Shown: positions 9,736 to 20,912 of the stretch, piece by piece
How the letters are laid out: every line of letters begins with the position of its first letter
Numbering within the stretch: the stretch's first letter is position 1
Source: Hydrangea macrophylla
Lineage: Eukaryota > Streptophyta > Magnoliopsida > Cornales > Hydrangeaceae
Reading direction: 5' to 3'
DNA length: 64,000 nt
Assembly: GCA_033977485.1 (NCBI GenBank)
Contig: CM066982.1
Span: 30,048,218 to 30,112,217, forward strand
Program-made: the position numbers and the translations under genes
Notes under the pieces: generated by a model
Told to the model about the DNA's origin: nothing
The model's database searches: none
The model's input: only the letters and a program-made list of their open reading frames with translations

Positions 9736-12338
9736 ATGACGAGTGGTTCAAGGAGCCGAAAGAAGGCCATGTACACGGCCACTCCACACCCCGACGCTAC
9801 ACTCTTACTCCGAGACCCAGACGAGCATTTGTCCGCCCGCGCGTTCAAGCGCGAGGTAAACGTCCCTTTTCTCTGTTCTTTTCTTGTATTTCTATGTGAT
9901 AGATGAACTTTATGAATGCAATGTGAAATCACACCATCTCGCATGCCCTTATTCCCAATGCAAATGTTATGCTTGTAGAATTTCTTATAAAAATAAAAAC
10001 TATGTTTTACATGCGCCATACTTGATTTTATTACCTTTCATATCAACCCTTCTCAAAGATTTTCGAATGCCAAGCACCTTAATGGGAGTCTTTCACAAAT
10101 CCCCTTTATGAACGCGACTAGAATGCTTGTGGACTTTCCTGAGCGTTCCAAACGCTTCTTTTATTCACTTTTTCTTTATTCGATATTCAACTTGAAATTA
10201 TTTTCAAGAAAAACTTATGAAAAGTAAAAAAAAAGAAAAAAAAATTCTCTTTTTTTTTTTTTTTTTTTTCGAGGCAATTCAATCCGCTTCTCCTTCTTCT
10301 TTTTCATTATGCACACATTTTACTACTTTCTCCTTCTTTATTCATTTGCTGACCTTAATCTTTTCAAACTTTGCAGCTTCCAAAGGACGTGCTGAAAGGG
10401 CACGGCAGCCTTGCTCATGGCTTCGAGTGGTACGGGGAGCTGAACGAGACGGTGCAAGGTCTCGTTACTGCTGCAAGATTTGGAGACTTCGTCAAACTCT
10501 TGACGAAGAGCTCCAATGACCTGAGGCAGATTCACACATTGGCCGAGAGGTGGTGGGACATTACTAGCACTTTCCACTTTGACTTCGGGGAGATGACCAT
10601 GACTCCTCTCGACTTCTCAGTGATCACAGGGATCACCTTCGGAGGGGAGTGTCTGCGGTATCTCGCGGACACTGAGTGGGATCAGGTGGAGCCACTACTC
10701 GGAGTGGTCCCGGAGGAGTCCCTGGTCACAGCCAGGTGGTTCATGGACATGTACAGGGGGTCAGGAGGGCTTCACCGACGAGCAGATGACCCGGGGCGTC
10801 CTTATGTATGTGCTAGGGTGCTCTCTATTGAGCACCAAGGGCGGCCGAATTTCTGTATCCCTGGTAGCGTCTCTGGAGCGTCTGGACCGGGTTGATGAGT
10901 ATGATTGGGCTGGTGCAGGATTAGCTATCCTGTACAAGCATATGGGCGAGATTTCCTGGGACAGGCCAGCCTCTACCGCCGGCTTCTGGAGAGCGTGGGA
11001 GGTACATTCCTTTTTTATTTACTGTTTATCATGTTTTTAGATGATTAATTAAACTGTTAGACTAACACTTCCTCCTCTTCTTTTTTTTTCTTTATTGCAG
11101 ATTTGGTACCTCCGCATGATGTCTCCTGAGACCCGTGATGCTGACGCCCTCATCATGCCCCAGGGGCTGAAGTGGGCGAAGGACCGGGTGAGGCGGAAGA
11201 CTGGGGCCTACGACTTTATTGTGTTCAGGAACTTCCTGACGAACCTGAGGGAGCAGCACTTCCATTGGCAGCCATGGCTTAGGGTGCTTCCTGACGCTCC
11301 TGCGGGGATTCGGCAGTCGGCTGGGTATGACCCGATGAGACGACTACTCGATGGACCAGAGGCCCAGGCGTGGTATTTGGGAAAGAGGGTGACTAGGCAG
11401 TCACTGGCGGCTCCTGGATTCTTCGTGCCACATCCTCCTCCAGTTTCCATGAGGGCCACAGACACGCTTCAGGGTAGCGAGCTTACGGCTGCTCTGATGG
11501 GCTTGGGCATCCCCGACTTCCTGTATCCTCCCGATGGGTACGCAGCCTTCCGTGCTGCTAAGCTGATGTGGAACTTCCCTCTGATGGAAGTGACTCGGGT
11601 GAGTAAACGATTTCCTTACCCTTTTCTAAGTTCCCTCTTTATTCACTCATTCTTATCCTTTGTTGTCTACAGCCCGTCTCTGCTGCTCCTCGTCCTCCCG
11701 CCTTACCCGAGTGGGATTGGACCATGTCGACTGTCTCTTTCGGCGAGCAGTACTCGACGACGATCCCTCGGCTCTCTCATGGTGCCCCTACTATTCCTCT
11801 TCACTATGATGTGGTCCCGCGTGCTCATGCGGAGGAGGGCCTGACGTATGCTCACAGCGTGCAGCAGTGGTCCCTTGGGAGAGAGTGGATGGTAAGAAAC
11901 TTTTCACCTTGACTTGATTATTTCATTTTACTAATATTTATCCTTGCTTTTTGGTTTTAGGCTGAGGGGGCTCGGGCGACTGCCGCGGCTCAGCTGAGGG
12001 CCCAGGTAAAAACATTATTCTTTTATTCTCAATGTCTTATTTGTTCTTTCAACATTTTCCGGACTCATCCTTTCTTTTCTCAGGCGGAGGAGATCAGAGT
12101 CCTGTCCCAGCAGGTGGGGCAGCTTCAGCAGGGGCTTCAGCAGTTCGGTATCTCTCCCAGCGATGCCCCTGGAGGTAGCGGTGGCCCTGGAGGTGCGGGA
12201 CGAGGCGGAGGTAGCGGCGGCGGTAGCAGTGGAGGCAGATGCAGAGGCAGAGGCCGTGGTGGCGGGAGTGGCACAGAGTCGGAGGAGGAGCCTCTCAGAC
12301 GCGTCACTCGCAAGACTCGAGGCCGGGGCCGAGGCTGA
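9736..12338 (+). pseudogene. Plant mobile domain (PMD) protein gene, six exons, antisense to element A, one frameshift
   Basis: Exons by splice sites: 9736-9855, 10377-11001, 11101-11598, 11673-11891, 11961-12005, 12084-12338. All introns are phase 0 with GT..AG ends. Exon 2 is 625 bp, one more than a multiple of three, and its frame breaks at a G-run near 10757-10770, so this copy carries a one-base insertion. The product would be about 586 residues. Exons 2-3 resemble the PMD family: W-W-D-I-T near the start, then YDWAGAGLAILYKHMG, and a tryptophan-rich region. Exons 5-6 give a short Gln-rich coiled-coil-like stretch, then a Gly/Arg-rich RGG-like tail. PMD proteins occur in plant transposons and in the silencing factors MAIN and MAIL1. 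Antisense extra ORFs are known in Tat elements. A role in helping the element is inference. Confidence 0.75.
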
Positions 12339-12780
12339 CTTTTCTTTCTTTTATTTTTGAGCGTTTTGGGGAGGACATACACTTCATTTGGATGATTGTA
12401 TATACATACACTTTATTTTGATGACGGCTATTGGATAGCCGGGGTAGGATAGGCATTCGCACAGACTTATTCCCTGCATTTCATCACATGATCGCGACCA
12501 TAGCTTGGTCTTGCATTTCATTTCTTACTGCTCTTTTCTTATTCTGCTCTGTGACCATGGTTTGGTCCTTTTATTATCCCTTTTATGACTTTTGTGGGTG
12601 TCATTGGTTTTATTGTTTCCTTATATGAATGAATGAGTGAATGAGTGAATGTGATCATAGCTTGGTCTTGTTGTACGTGCTGCATGATGCGCACGCTTTA
12701 TTACTTTTATTCAGTTTTTTTCTATTTGCAGGTGGGCTGATACAGTTACAAACAGGTTCTGGCCAAAATGAAGCTCAAAA
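12339..12780 (+). other. Spacer between PMD gene and DUF7745-like gene
   Basis: This holds the PMD 3' UTR. The phrase GACCATAGCTTGGTC or a close variant recurs three times (near 12497, 12552 and 12653), and TGAATGAGTGAATG repeats occur near 12629. I saw no coding sequence and no clear polyadenylation signal beyond AT-rich tracts. Confidence 0.4.
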
Positions 12781-12940
12781 CGGCACTCGATTAGGTCTCT
12801 GCGGCATTCGGTGAATGTTGCAGCGGTAGTCAACAACTGCCGCACCGGCATTCATGGACTGCCGCGCGGCACTTAATCAAATGCCGTTCTACTTTATTGA
12901 GTGACGCCCTGTACTCTGGGCAGATCCCATTCTATTTATA
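12781..12940 (+). promoter_or_regulatory. CGGCA/TGCCG array and TATA-like box of the DUF7745-like gene
   Basis: Phrases such as GACTGCCGCGCGGCACTTA recur from 12781 to 12888, followed by TATTTATA at 12933-12940. The start codon is at 12999. The array-to-TATA arrangement parallels the LTR promoter of the same element. The TATA call rests on sequence alone. Confidence 0.55.
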
Positions 12941-12998
12941 CCCTTCTTTCTTCAAAACTCCGCAAAACACCTTCTTCTTTCATTCTCTCCTCTTTCAA

Positions 12999-14089
12999 AT
13001 GGCCCCCATCAGTTCCCAAATCCTCTTCCCATGGATGGATACCCTCTCTGGTATCGACAAGCTCAACTTTGAGTGCTTTAGATTAAACGACCTCTTCTCT
13101 TTCCGTCGGATGATTCTAAACGAAAGCTTGCTTCAAGCCGCTACTCAGTGTTGGGATCCCGCACTCCACGTTTTCCGTTTCGGCCATCAAGAGATTTGTC
13201 CTCTGTTTGAAGAGTTCAGCGCCATCCTTCACACTGACCCCTCTGCGGATCTGACTGTTCCTCCGGTGCAAACCGGGTATGTTCAAGACTTGGCAGCTCT
13301 TCTCCATATATCCCGCGGAGCCGCGGGCTCTTTTATTCATGACAGACAGGTTGATTTTGAGCGTCTCTCTTCAGTCTATGCCCTTATCGGGGATCCCTAT
13401 GACAGCGGGTATCAGGTTATACGGCGCAGTGCTCTATCGATTGCCATGCTTTCTTACTTCCTTTTTCAGTCGTCTTCCGACATCCTTATACCCATTGTCT
13501 GTGGTTTGAGGGAGATGAAGAGTGCTGTCATGCTGGTTTTGGTGAGACTTTGATGGGACTGGACCGTGCTCGTGCTACCGGGGTCCTGTTATCCGCTGGG
13601 GCGCCTTTTGTCTTGCAGATTTGGCTTATGGAGCGCTAGGATCTTTTTATCCACCCCTCGCATCTGCGCGGATCACTTCCCTATGATCGTATGGAGATTC
13701 ATCATTTATTCCATGCTGTTGATACCTGGCTCAACTGGCTTCGAGGTCTCTCTTCCGACGATATCTGTTGGGCCTGCCCGCAATGGGCTCATCACTCTAT
13801 TGTGGTGCGGTTCCCTGGGCGGCCTGGCATCTGGTTGTCGGGCTTGCATGCCACTACCTTCTATATTCCCGATCGGGTGGTCTGCCAGTTTGGGCTTTTG
13901 CAGGATACTACCGAGGTCGTTACTGCTGACTTCACGAGGGGGTCCATCCTGTGCCCTCCGATTGTGAAGGCTTTTACCGAGGCTTGGCATAGTAGAATGG
14001 CTGCTCCATGCCTGCGGACTCTTGCTTCTACTGTGCCTACTGCTGAGTATCTCTCAGAGATTCAGGTCTTGGTGGCGAGACAAGCTTGA
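12999..14089 (+). pseudogene. DUF7745-like gene, antisense to element A, broken
   Basis: The frame opens with ATGGCCCCCATC at 12999 and runs to about 13500. It then continues in another frame to the TGA at 14087-14089, with one in-frame TAG at 13637-13639. Total length would be about 363 residues. The HVFRFGHQEICPLFEEFSAIL segment (near residues 60-80) is typical of the DUF7745/PMD-associated ORFs found in plant retrotransposons, from memory. The later segment has LFHAVDTWLNWL and LHATTFYIPDRV. There are no obvious introns. It is co-oriented with the PMD gene 660 bp upstream, and each has its own upstream array. The function of the family is unknown to me. Confidence 0.65.
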
Positions 14090-14765
14090 CAGATACATCC
14101 ATAAATAAAATAGACGAGAACAGGGAAAAGCTTGCTATTTACAAGAAAATTTCTGACAGACCCTGCCTACTTTTACTGCGCTTTTTAGATATGATTCTGT
14201 CTTTCTTTTCAAGAATGTTGTCATATCTTAGGAAATGTCCTAACATGTTTAATCAAAGTGTTCACTCTTTCAATTCGTCTTTGAGTTATGAAGATTTTCC
14301 CCTTTAATGTTTTTTTCTCAGCTTCTATCACTGCTGCCTTGAAAATTGCGTTTGGAATCTTAATCACTCTATACCATGAATCCTTATTTGTTTCTTTATA
14401 ATACTTATTTTGATAGCCAGGCGATCCAAACAAAACTATTTTTAGGCGATATCTAGGTTCATTGGCTAGCAAACGAAGTTTGCCCCTGATTGTGATGCTC
14501 CAATGTGGTTCTGGGCAAATGCCAGTTTGCCCCTAGTTTGGCACAGGGATTCTTGTGGGTTTTCATGGACCGAAGGCTTTTCGAGGGCCCGCCTACTTAC
14601 CCCCGAATGGGTGTCAGGTCCGTAGCAGTTCAGTTTAAGGCTACAAAGAAAAGCGTCCATCAGACAATTATCAATGACCGAACCGAGTAGGTTGCCTACG
14701 TATCCCCTAGCGGGAATCAGGTCAAGCGTAGTTCATCAACTCTGGAAGTCTTGGAAGGAAAGGTT
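14090..14765 (-). other. Element A spacer with extra polypurine-like tracts and hairpin modules
   Basis: In element sense, directly after the integrase stop, come two CTACGT-type modules (14692-14734 and a diverged one at 14591-14631). Two copies of AGGGGCAAAC (complements of 14525-14534 and 14478-14487) follow. The same pair, module then AGGGGCAAAC, stands at the true 3' end (7583-7370). The antisense block is therefore flanked on both sides by 3'-end-like sequence. 14090-14470 is AT-rich with no gene. Confidence 0.6.
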
Positions 14766-16250
14766 TCAAGGAAAATATTTCTTGAGGCGATCGAGGTTAA
14801 TTGGCTGTTTAAATTCAACCCCGTCTAAGTCCATGAGGTAGGTCGCTCCTCCAGAAAGGAGAGTCTTGATAATGTATGGCCCGACCCAGTTGGGTTTGAA
14901 TTTTCCTCTGGGGTCATAAATAGGCACTTTAAGTTCTTTGAGGACCAGGTCACCCTCAGCAAGCTTCCTTGGGCGAACCTTTTTGTTGAAAGCACGAGTT
15001 ATCCTCTTCTGATATCCACGGGTATGGTTTATCACAGCCAATCTCTTCTCATCGAGCAACATCAGCTCTTCATACCTTTCCCTCGTCCACTCTAACTCGG
15101 TTACTTCACACTCCGCCAAGACCCTGAGAGAAGGTATCTCCACTTCAACTGGAAGGACCGCCTCCATCCCATAAACCAATGAATACGGTGTAGCGCCTGT
15201 TGAAGTTCCTATGGAAGTTCGGTATCCCCATAGTGCAAACGGTAGCTTCTCATGCCAATCTTTATACGTATCCGTCGTTTTTCCCAAGATTGCCTTGACA
15301 TTCTTAGTCGCGGCTTCCACCGCCCCGTTCGTTTGTGGCCTATACGGAGACGACTGATGGCGAATGATCTTATATTTTTCTAAGAGCGGGATGACCTCTC
15401 CTTGGAAATGACTGCCATGGTCGGAGATGAACTCATTCGAGACTCTGTATCTGCAAATTATGTTCTTCTCGATGAAGCTTACTACGTCTTTGGCTTTCAG
15501 GGTCGCATACGAGGCCGCCTCTACCCATTTGGTAAAATAATCAATCGCCACGATTATGTATCGATGTCCGTTGGAGGCTTTCGGGACTATCTCGCCAATG
15601 ATATCGATTCCCCATACTGAAAATGGCCAGGGGGTGGTCATGCTGTAGAGCTGTGAAGGTGGGGTGTGCATTAGATTTGCATGGATCTGACACATATGAC
15701 ACCTTCTGACATACTCGCAGCAGTCTTTGTCTAAGGTTGTCCAGTAATACCCCTGTCGGATGATCTTCTTTGCTAGCATGTGCCCGTTCATGTGGGGTCC
15801 ACATTCTTCTTCATGTATTTCCTCCATCATCCTCTTAGCTTCCTTCCCATACAAGCACTCCAGATTATACCCGGTGTAGGATTTCTTCCACAGCTTATCC
15901 GCATAAATTACAAATTGAGCAGAAAATCGTCGAATCGCTTTCTTGTCCTTCTCCGAAGCTCCCTCGGGGTATTCTCCCTTCTTAACAAAGTTCCAAGCAT
16001 CCTCATACCAAGGAGCCTCACTTTCTCCTTCTATGGCCGCAATCATTTCAAACGACGGTTGGGTTCTCACTTCTATGGATAGCGGGATCATGGTAGTTCT
16101 CAAGGGGATCTGGATCACCGAAGCCAGGGTTGCCAAGGAATCTGCTAGTTGGTTCTCTTCTCGGGGAAGGTAATAGAAAGAAATCTTTTCAAACTGCACC
16201 TTCAGGCTTTCCAGATAGTCATGGTACGGTCTCAACTTCTCATGCATCAC
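14766..16250 (-). pseudogene. Element A integrase and end of second RNase H
   Basis: 494 residues. The start completes the archaeal-type RNase H (ENQLADSLATLA carries its last acidic residue). It is followed by the integrase zinc finger (GPHMNGHMLAKK ... CHMCQIH) and the catalytic core: Asp in GIDIIGE, Asp in ISDHGSHF, Glu in NGAVEAATKN. The C-terminal region (RKLAEGDLVLKE, PNWVGPYIIK) lacks a chromodomain, as expected for the Tat clade. This frame is intact in itself. It is cut from the RT frame by a TGA at 16263-16265. Confidence 0.9.
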
Positions 16251-16262
16251 CCTCCAATCACC

Positions 16263-17810
16263 TCATACCTGGGATATGATCAGGTTAGAATCTCCGAATA
16301 CGTCGATCCTTTTGACTTTCAAGGCTAGGGCTGCTTCCATCCCTACTATACATGATTCATACTCTGCGGTGTTATTGGTCGAGTCATACCTGAGTTTGAC
16401 AGCTAGTGGGGTAGGGGTCCCATCGGGTGCTATGAGGATGATTCCAACCCCGTAGCCTAACTGGTTGGCCGCTCCATCAAAGTACATCTTCCACAAGTCT
16501 TCCCTTACCTCCATTACTTCCTCATCCGGAAACTTAAATTCTCCCTTATCCTCGGATTCTATGGCTAGGTCGGCTAAGAATTCAGCGACGGCCCTTCCTT
16601 TCACAGATTTGGCAGTAACGTACTTGATATCGAATTCGGCTAGCATCATGGTCCACCGGGAAATTCTACTGGTCAGGGCGGGTTTTTCAAAGAGATATTT
16701 TAGTGGGTCCATTCGGGAAATTAGGGTCACGTGAAAGGCTAACATATAGTGCCTAAGACGACGGGTACACCAGACCAAGGCCCAACAGGCTTTCTCCAGG
16801 GGTGAATACTTCAGCTCGTATCCGGTCATTCTCTTACTCAGATAGTAGATGGCCTTTTCCGCATGCCCCTCTTCTCCTTCTTGGGCCAATATACACCCCA
16901 TCGAGTCCTCGGACACAAATAGATAAAGTAACAAGGGCCTCCCTGGTGTGGGTGGTGACAGGACAGGTGGGTTTTGGAGATAGGTTTTAATTTTATCGAA
17001 GGCTTGTTGGCATAAGGTATCCCATTTGAATTTCTCCCCCTTCCTAAGCAATTTGAACAGTGGGTCACAGGTTAGGGTGAGCTTGGAAATGAAATGGCTG
17101 ATGAACTGTATTCTTCCTAAGAATCCCCTTAGCTCCTTCTCATTTTTGGGTGGGTTCATTTCGGTTATGGCTTTTATTTTGGTCGGATCTACTTCTAACC
17201 CCCTTTGAGTGATGAGGAATCCTAACAATTTCCCGGTGGTAACCCCGAAAGTCCACTTCTGTGGGTTTAGTCTCATCTTGAATTCCCTTAACCTCCCAAA
17301 GAATTTCCTTAATGCCCCTAGGTGTCCTCCTCTTTCCTTAGACTTCACAATCATGTCATCCACATACACCTCCACTTCTTTGTGGATCATGTCATGTAGC
17401 AAGGTGGTGGCAGCCCTCTGGTAAGTTGTTCCTGCATTCTTAAGACCGAACAGCATTACCCTATAACAGTAGGTTCCCCAGGGTGTGATGAAGGTAGTTT
17501 TCTCTCTATCCTCCGGTGCCATGAGGATCTGATTATAACCTGAGAATCCATCCATAAAAGACAGAAGCTCGTGCCCTGCAGTATTATCAACTAGCACGTC
17601 AATATGTAGTAAAGGGAAATCATCCTTAGGGCTGGCTTTGTTTAAATCTCGAAAGTCGACACACACCCTAACACGACCATCCTTCTTCGGGACAGGCACA
17701 ATATTGGCGATCCAATCGGGATACTCCGTGACCATCAAGAATCCAGCTTTGAACTTCTTCTCAACTTCCTCCTTCACTTTAAGTGCCCATTCTGGCCTCA
17801 TTTGCCTCAA
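16263..17810 (-). pseudogene. Element A reverse transcriptase, first RNase H and start of second RNase H
   Basis: 515 residues. The RT has VCVDFRDLNKASPKDDFPL (about residues 49-67), FMDGFSGYNQI, and the active-site YVDD at 149-152. A first RNase H-like region follows (LYLFVSEDSMGCIL), with its usual first Asp not evident, fitting the degenerate original RNase H of Tat elements. The second, archaeal-type RNase H begins WKMYFDGAANQLGYG and includes NNTAEYES and VFGDSNLIISQV. It is truncated by a TGA (16263-16265) at a position compatible with a C-to-T change of CGA. The 5' end of the frame is shifted relative to 17807-18646. Confidence 0.9.
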
Positions 17811-18646
17811 TTTCTGTTCATCGGTTTTGAATTGGGAAAGAAGGGGATGTGGTGTTGGACTATTTTTGGATCAATACCTGGCATATCGCTATAAGACCAT
17901 GCAAAAACATCTTTGAATTCATTTAATAGTTTGATTAGTTCTTTGCTTTCTTCGTCACTGAGTGTAGAGCCAATAAAAACATTTTGGGGGTTTTCTTCAT
18001 TACCCAGATTAATTGTTAGAGTATCCTCTATGATTTTGCATGTAGATTCATTCTCCTTTTCAATTAATTTTTGCAATTCGTCGGGTATTTCACATTCATC
18101 ACATTCATCATATTTATCACATTTATCAAGCTCATTCGAGTAGGCATAATCGGTCATGTTTTCATTGATTTTGTTTGGAGCAATTACAACAGACATAGAA
18201 ACAGTAAGACACCTCATTTGTACAGACTCCGGAGAGGGGGGGTACTTATCGCTAGACTCAAAGACCCATTCCTTGTTGATTCCGTGTTTGAGCTTGATAG
18301 TGTCGCAGTCCGGTAGCTTTCCCTTTTCACCCCTTCCTTCGTCTCCTATCCCTTTTTCTTCCTCCTTGTCAGCTTCATCTTCTTTTCCCTGCTCTTCGCC
18401 TGTCATATCTTCAACGTGTCCTTTTTCGAACTCAGTCTTCACCATCCCGTCTACCCCTTTTTCTTCCATCTTTTCACTTCCTTCACCCAACAAGTTTTTC
18501 ATAACCGGGCCATCCAGTGTGCCGATCCAGTCTTTGACAGTAGCGGGCTTTTCAGGCATTTGCAAAAATGAATCCTTGTACTTGGAGAACTCATAGGAGA
18601 AAAAGATCTCAAACCCCGGCTTTACGCATTTATCATTCCGATCCAT
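17807..18646 (-). pseudogene. Element A polyprotein linker upstream of RT
   Basis: 279 residues. Most is acidic, low-complexity spacer (a Glu/Lys/Gly-rich stretch around residues 55-110). The C-terminal part (ELIKLLNEFKDVFAWSYSDM, then PGIDPKIVQHHIP) is the conserved N-terminal lead-in to Tat/Ogre RT. The frame ends at 17807, where a one-base shift separates it from RT. No separate function is known to me. Confidence 0.75.
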
Positions 18647-19155
18647 CCATGGTTCTGGAAAACCGCAGAAGGGGAATCTTCTCCTTCCTTTACGAAATAT
18701 CCGTTGAGCATTTTCTGGTAAGGGACCATCGGTGCATCTGCCGCTCTCTTCTTTTCCTTCTGCTCCTTTTTTGATGGCTGGTAACCCAGACCATGAACGT
18801 GAGTCTGAGTAGGGATCCTCGGAAACTCTGGTAGACCTTGATGATTCTTGCCCAATCCCATCCCTGGGAAGAAACCCATCTTTTTCATGATTCCGGCAAC
18901 CATTGGACTCACATATTGGTCAAAATAGAGTGGTAGGAATTCCCTCGGTTTTGTTTCCTCCAGCATGTTAATGAACTCGAACCCTCCAGACCCGTCTCTT
19001 CTCCTTGTAGCTGTACTTCCAAAATCGGTGCACTTGACGAAGCTTCTGATGGACGAACCGAACTGTCCCCAAGGATATCGCAAACCCTGCTTTTCCAGAC
19101 ACATTTGACTTTCTGATGGATGGTAGATGGTATAGTGCCCAGACTGTCCAACCAT
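18622..19155 (-). pseudogene. Element A G-patch region
   Basis: 177 residues in a frame different from the protease. Around residues 90-125 is a G-patch-like motif (MKKMGFFPGMGLGKNHQG, then HVHGLGYQPS), which Tat/Ogre polyproteins often carry between protease and RT. G-patches bind RNA or helicases in other proteins. Its job in retrotransposons is unknown. The frame change against the protease near 19080 indicates an indel. Confidence 0.7.
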
Positions 19156-19706
19156 GGTCTTCCTAACAGCAGGTTGAAGGAAGCGGGGATGTCAATGACC
19201 TGAAATTCAGCTTCCTTTTCTAAAGGCCCGACAGCGAGATGGAGGAGAATTATACCTATGACAGTTCTCTGAGTGTTGTCGTATGCTCTCACTTTTTGTT
19301 CGGACGGTATGAAAGTTGACTCGTCGAGACCCTTTCTCTTGGTTGTTCGGAATGGACATACATTCAGCGTGGACCCGTTGTCAACGAGACAGGCGGGTAC
19401 AGTGTTGCCCAAGCATTCCACAGTGACATAGAGTGGTTTGTTATGAACAGGTCCTCCCGGAGGCAGGTCATCGGAGGAGAAAGTAATAGCCAGGGTTGGG
19501 ATCCTGCCGATCATCCCCACAAGGTCTTCCGGTGCTATATCGATAGAAACATCGGACAGGTTTAGTGCATCCAAGACTGCCTGCCTGTGTCTTTTGGAGG
19601 CGATCAGTAATCCCCAAATAGTGATGTTGGCTTGCGTCTTCTTCATTTGTTTCAAGACTCTATCCTCTTCCTCTTCTTCGTTCACCTTTCCCTTCCCTTT
19701 TTCCAA
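18909..19706 (-). pseudogene. Element A aspartic protease
   Basis: 265 residues. The active-site region is ACLVDNGSTLNVCP (about residues 101-114), with Asn-Gly after the Asp as in many Tat proteases. Downstream are VRAYDNTQRTVIG and the family hallmark FNLLLGRPWLDSLG. It should cleave the Gag-Pol polyprotein. After about residue 205 the frame is no longer the conserved one, and the G-patch continues in a shifted frame. Confidence 0.85.
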
Positions 19707-20078
19707 CTCTCTCCCCGGGTGATCCTCTTCTAGTTCATGTGGCTTGAAATGCCTACCGGATCGAGTGAGATGACTGACTTCTTCTTTTACCCATAGGTTG
19801 TCGACTTTCTGTGTGGCTTTTGGGCTTCCCTTCTCGATTTCTGCCTCTTTATCGCTCTCATACTATAGATCGTCCTGTACTTGATCCACGTCTTGACTAT
19901 TTCTCTCCTGGACCTCCCAATCTGGTTGTTTTATCGTTCTCTCTTCCCATATCCCTAGCTCAAGTGTACAGATCCCCCAATCTTCGGGCAGCAGGTAGTA
20001 CTTCTTTGGTTCTCCGACCCTTGTGATTAGCTTGGTCGGATCAAAGGTCACCTCTTCTACACCTACAAAATAGAGACC
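19707..20078 (-). other. Element A gag-protease junction
   Basis: Short frames (for example 19863-20051, with PTKLITRVGEPKKYYLLPEDW) look like remnants of the Tat polyprotein between gag and protease. Stops and shifts break it up. I assign no domain. Confidence 0.4.
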
Positions 20079-20843
20079 TTACGGCGGTGGCATAGCACGA
20101 TGATTTGGCAGCGGATTCTTGGTAACATTGGGAGCTTTGACATGTGGTTCGGATATTACTTTGTTGTCAATGAGGTCTTGGATTTCATGCCTCAACCTCA
20201 TGCATTGATCCGTCGAGTGGTCCTTCTGTTGGTGAAATTTGCAATAAAGATCCCCCTGAAAATTTGGCAGAAGTGGACTAGGTGGGGGCCGAGATTCTAA
20301 CTGACGGAGATGCCCCTTTGCTAACAGCCTGTCGAGGGCGGTCGATAGAGATACCCCTAAATCTGAGAATTTTCTCGGTGCCTTATCTCCTCCTCTCTTC
20401 GGGTAACTTCCTGCTACATCAAATCTTTTCTCCGGTTCGCTTAATGCATTGACATCGGTGGGGCCAGAGTGACCCCCTGAATGTCCCCTACCCGATCCAT
20501 AGCTTGGCCTCCTATATCGGTTTTTTTGTTGTCGTTCTTCTTTCTTGACGGTCCCTTCTTGGATTGCATCCTCGATCCTTGTCCCCACGTCGAACACCTC
20601 AGTAAAAGTGTTGATCGATTGAAACCTCATCTTTTCCTGATAAACTGGCTGCAGGTTCTTCATTAGCATTCGGATTTGATCTTTTTCTGATGGCCTCTGC
20701 ACCATCTTCGCAGCTTTCCCCCTCCATCGGCTCAGATACTCAGCGAATGATTCTTTGTTTCCCTGTCTGGTAGTTTCCAGGTCCCTGACAGTGACATCCA
20801 AATCTTGGTTATACTCATACTGTGCCACAAATGACTTGACCAC
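20079..20843 (-). pseudogene. Element A Gag, capsid C-terminal part and zinc-knuckle-like motif
   Basis: 254 residues in the same frame as 20913-21443. The start (VKSFVAQYEYN, FAEYLSRWRGKAAKM) is the retrotransposon gag domain. The C-terminal part has a CX2HX4HX4C cluster (CKFHQQKDHSTDQC) in place of the classic CCHC knuckle, typical for Tat elements. Gag packages element RNA into virus-like particles. Confidence 0.85.
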
Positions 20844-20912
20844 CTCCTCCCAGATTCGGGTCTTGGTCGGCTCAAGTGTAAGGTACCACGATAGTGCGGC
20901 TCCGATTAACGT

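Noticed and set aside
12137..12421. Alternative frames (Val/Ala-rich and Pro-rich) over the PMD gene's last exon
   Set aside because: Compositional shadows of the Gly/Arg-rich exon. Splice phase supports the RGG frame only.
14086..14472. Short frames on both strands between the DUF7745-like gene and the integrase
   Set aside because: AT-rich spacer, no recognisable motif, and no conserved start context.
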